From Candidatus Hodarchaeota archaeon (GTDB taxonomy: Archaea > Asgardarchaeota > Heimdallarchaeia > Hodarchaeales > Hodarchaeaceae), in NCBI GenBank assembly GCA_016839665.1, contig JAEOTU010000217.1:1-7064 (forward strand): 7,064 nucleotides of DNA. Reading direction: 5' to 3'. A program made the translations under genes and the position numbers. Shown here piece by piece: positions 5,323 to 7,064 of this stretch; the first letter of the stretch is position 1; the number at the start of each line of letters is the position of its first letter. The notes beneath the pieces were generated by a model. It was not told where the DNA came from. It made no database searches and saw only the letters and a program-made list of their open reading frames with translations.

Positions 5323-6165
5323 ATGAGTATTGAATTGCCAGAGGCAAAAATTCTCGCAAGCCAGATGAAAGAGGTTTTAATAGGAAAAAAATTCGAATCT
5401 TACCACATACAGAATTATGAAAGGATGCAGAAGGTCGGTTTTCTGAATAAGAATGTTAAAGACTTTGACCAGCTATTAAATGGAAAAATCACATCAGTAA
5501 ATGCTAGGGGAAATGTAATTCGCGTCGAACTGGACAATAACACGAATCTATTAATTGCTCCAGAATACGGAGGAGAAGTTCTGTACTATAAAGATGATAC
5601 AAGATTATCCAAACAATATCATCTCAAAATTCAATTTAGTGATAAGACATTATTGACTGTGAGAATAAAAAGCATGGGTTGCATTCTTGCCCTAAAGGAT
5701 GAAGAATTAGAAAACTCTTACATGTATAAAAGAGACTTTTTACGAGGAATCTCACCAATTGAAAACGAATTTACTCTTGAACACTTCTTTAAAGAAATAT
5801 GCACTCTTAATAGGAATCTAAAGGCAATTCTTGTCGGAAAAGAGGCAATACTGGTAGGAATATCAAACAGTGCTTTTCAAGATATTATCTATCGAGCAAA
5901 ACTATTTCCAAAAAAGAAAGGATCAGAGCTAAATAAAGACGAAGTAAAAGCATTATTTGAAGCCATCAACTCCTTGATTAATGAAAGAATGGAACTTAGA
6001 GGAAAAAACCAATTCATCGATATGTATGCTAAAAAAGGAAAATACATACCAGCAATGGGGCCGAATATGAAAGGGAAAAATTGTTCTGATTGTGGAACGG
6101 GAATTGAGAAAATGAGCTTCGGTGGAGGACAAATCTATTTATGTCCCAAATGTCAGGAACAGTAG
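5323..6165 (+). CDS. Fpg/Nei (MutM)-like zinc-finger protein lacking catalytic residues
   Basis: Same fold as formamidopyrimidine-DNA glycosylase and endonuclease VIII: N-terminal beta sandwich (about 1-125), helix-two-turn-helix domain (about 150-225; NLKAILVGKEAILVGISNSAF replaces the LLDQ..iaGiGN segment and keeps the Asn) and a C-terminal zinc finger with Cys254, Cys257, Cys274 and Cys277. Key residues differ. Active enzymes begin MPELPE and use Pro2 as nucleophile; this one begins MSIELPEA, with Ile in that place and an extra residue. The beta-sandwich lysine (Lys57 in E. coli Fpg, RxGK) becomes Asn64 in ARGN, and the zinc-finger arginine (Arg258) becomes Gly269. It may bind DNA or RNA without base excision. 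I recall similar MIEIPEA-type proteins in anaerobic bacteria, usually annotated as endonuclease VIII. GGAGG (5309-5313) lies 9 nt before the ATG. Confidence 0.85.
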   Translation: MSIELPEAKILASQMKEVLIGKKFESYHIQNYERMQKVGFLNKNVKDFDQLLNGKITSVNARGNVIRVELDNNTNLLIAPEYGGEVLYYKDDTRLSKQYHLKIQFSDKTLLTVRIKSMGCILALKDEELENSYMYKRDFLRGISPIENEFTLEHFFKEICTLNRNLKAILVGKEAILVGISNSAFQDIIYRAKLFPKKKGSELNKDEVKALFEAINSLINERMELRGKNQFIDMYAKKGKYIPAMGPNMKGKNCSDCGTGIEKMSFGGGQIYLCPKCQEQ

Positions 6166-6175
6166 GAAAAGGGTA

Positions 6176-7054
6176 TCAGGAGAGACTATACGCTCCTGAG
6201 ATTGCTAGAATCCATGTCACAACAAAGGCAACAATAATTGATCCTAAATAGACTTTCCCTGTTTTTTGATAGAAATAAGTCAGGAGAAAGATCATTAAGG
6301 TAAATTGGGGAATCGCTTGCATCAGAAAGATCTGGAAAAGGGCAGCAAGAGGAATAAAATGGAATGTGGGGGCAGTACCTAAGATAATCATTGGAAGATA
6401 ATGAAGGCCAAAGAAGAGTATTAGCCCTGACATCATAGCAAACATTGCTCTTCCAAACCAAACTAAATGGGTTTTAGCAAACGAAGAATGGGGTTTTGTG
6501 CGAATTTGACCAAACAAGAAGATCCCACCATTGATAAGGAAGAAAATTAATGTTGGTACCAAATAAACGAGGAATTGAGTGAACCGATAACCACTGAACT
6601 GCCTTAAAACAGGCCACATATACCGAAACTCGACTTGAAGTAAATTTTCAAACAATGCCACGAATAAATACAAGTAAACAAAGAGTATTAGGGCAAGAAC
6701 GACTGTTTTCTTAAGAATCTCGGTATTAATTTGGCGCGTTTCCTCATTATATGAAATTCCGACATCGTACCAGCTTATTCCTTTCTCTTTGGAAGTGTTT
6801 GATCTTCGGAACCAGACAACAAAAATTATCCCACATATTACAAAATTAACGATAAACCACCAGAAATAGGCATTACCTGTGACTAAATTGGTTACGGGGA
6901 TAAGACTGAGTACAAGTCCAAACGTAGGAATAATTAAAAATGTTATTCCACCAATCAGGGCGTTTATTGTAGCTGAAATCCACCAAGATCGTCCTTCAAC
7001 ATAGTGATGGGTTGGTAATGGTTGATTAATGTCCTTAAAAACTTCTAAATTCAT
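6176..7054 (-). CDS. Polytopic membrane protein of unknown function (start uncertain)
   Basis: At least seven hydrophobic segments, near residues 26-50, 62-82, 115-138, 159-181, 200-223, 233-258 and 268-288, make this an integral membrane protein. No catalytic motif is visible. The last two segments with FYQKTGKVYLGSIIVAF loosely recall the end of CPBP intramembrane proteases, but the EExxxR motif and the histidines are missing, so I do not assign that family. The frame remains open from the ATG at 7054 to the window edge (Ser-Ile-Leu precede it), and no GGTGA or GGAGG lies in the 10 nt available, unlike most genes here. The visible part may be the C-terminal membrane domain of a longer protein. 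I have a weak recollection of alpha/beta-hydrolases with such a tail. It converges with the Fpg-like gene, 10 nt apart. Confidence 0.65.
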   Translation of the reverse strand: MNLEVFKDINQPLPTHHYVEGRSWWISATINALIGGITFLIIPTFGLVLSLIPVTNLVTGNAYFWWFIVNFVICGIIFVVWFRRSNTSKEKGISWYDVGISYNEETRQINTEILKKTVVLALILFVYLYLFVALFENLLQVEFRYMWPVLRQFSGYRFTQFLVYLVPTLIFFLINGGIFLFGQIRTKPHSSFAKTHLVWFGRAMFAMMSGLILFFGLHYLPMIILGTAPTFHFIPLAALFQIFLMQAIPQFTLMIFLLTYFYQKTGKVYLGSIIVAFVVTWILAISGAYSLS

Positions 7055-7064
7055 AAGGATACTA

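Noticed and set aside
6186..6461. 91-aa frame overlapping the end of the membrane-protein gene
   Set aside because: Same-strand shadow in another frame; the longer frame has coherent membrane segments and a consistent end.
6176..7054. CPBP intramembrane protease
   Set aside because: The C-terminal segments look faintly similar, but there is no EExxxR motif and no conserved histidines.

Overview
The window is AT-rich, gene-dense and most likely archaeal. The strongest evidence is a protein with two zinc ribbons at 3176-3523 (minus strand) that belongs to the transcription factor S / TFIIS-Rpb9 family of the archaeal and eukaryotic RNA polymerase. Supporting evidence is a TATA box (TTTATAAA on the minus strand near 3955) and Shine-Dalgarno sites that all fit one register of GGAGGTGAT, usually seen as GGTGA 4-6 nt before ATG. 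Low GC and lysine-rich proteins would suit an Asgard-type or similar archaeon, but I cannot fix the lineage from sequence alone.

Layout. Left edge: the C-terminal part of a GNAT acetyltransferase (plus), convergent with a DUF169-family protein (minus). A 192-nt divergent spacer leads to a metallo-beta-lactamase-fold hydrolase (plus) and an RDD-family membrane protein (plus). This converges with the TFS-like gene (minus). Upstream of the TFS-like gene on the same strand lie two microprotein genes missed by ordinary length cut-offs: a 42-aa acidic, tryptophan-rich protein (3609-3737) and a 22-aa lysine-rich protein (3770-3838). Each has an in-register ribosome binding site, and the pair sits behind a TATA box and a hairpin-capable leader. 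About 500 nt without a convincing gene follows, containing several inverted repeats. Then come a 51-aa basic, helix-prone protein (4471-4626), a DUF3592 membrane protein, and an Fpg/Nei-like protein that has lost its catalytic residues. At the right edge a polytopic membrane protein runs on the minus strand; its reading frame stays open to the window end and it may be the C-terminal part of a larger protein.

How the parts relate. The only likely functional cluster is the minus-strand set of basic microprotein, acidic microprotein and TFS-like factor. It suggests a nucleic-acid or RNA-polymerase-associated function, but this is inference from adjacency. The other genes look like ordinary housekeeping or accessory genes with no shared pathway. 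Two proteins, the TFS-like factor and the Fpg-like protein, keep their family fold but have altered active-site residues.
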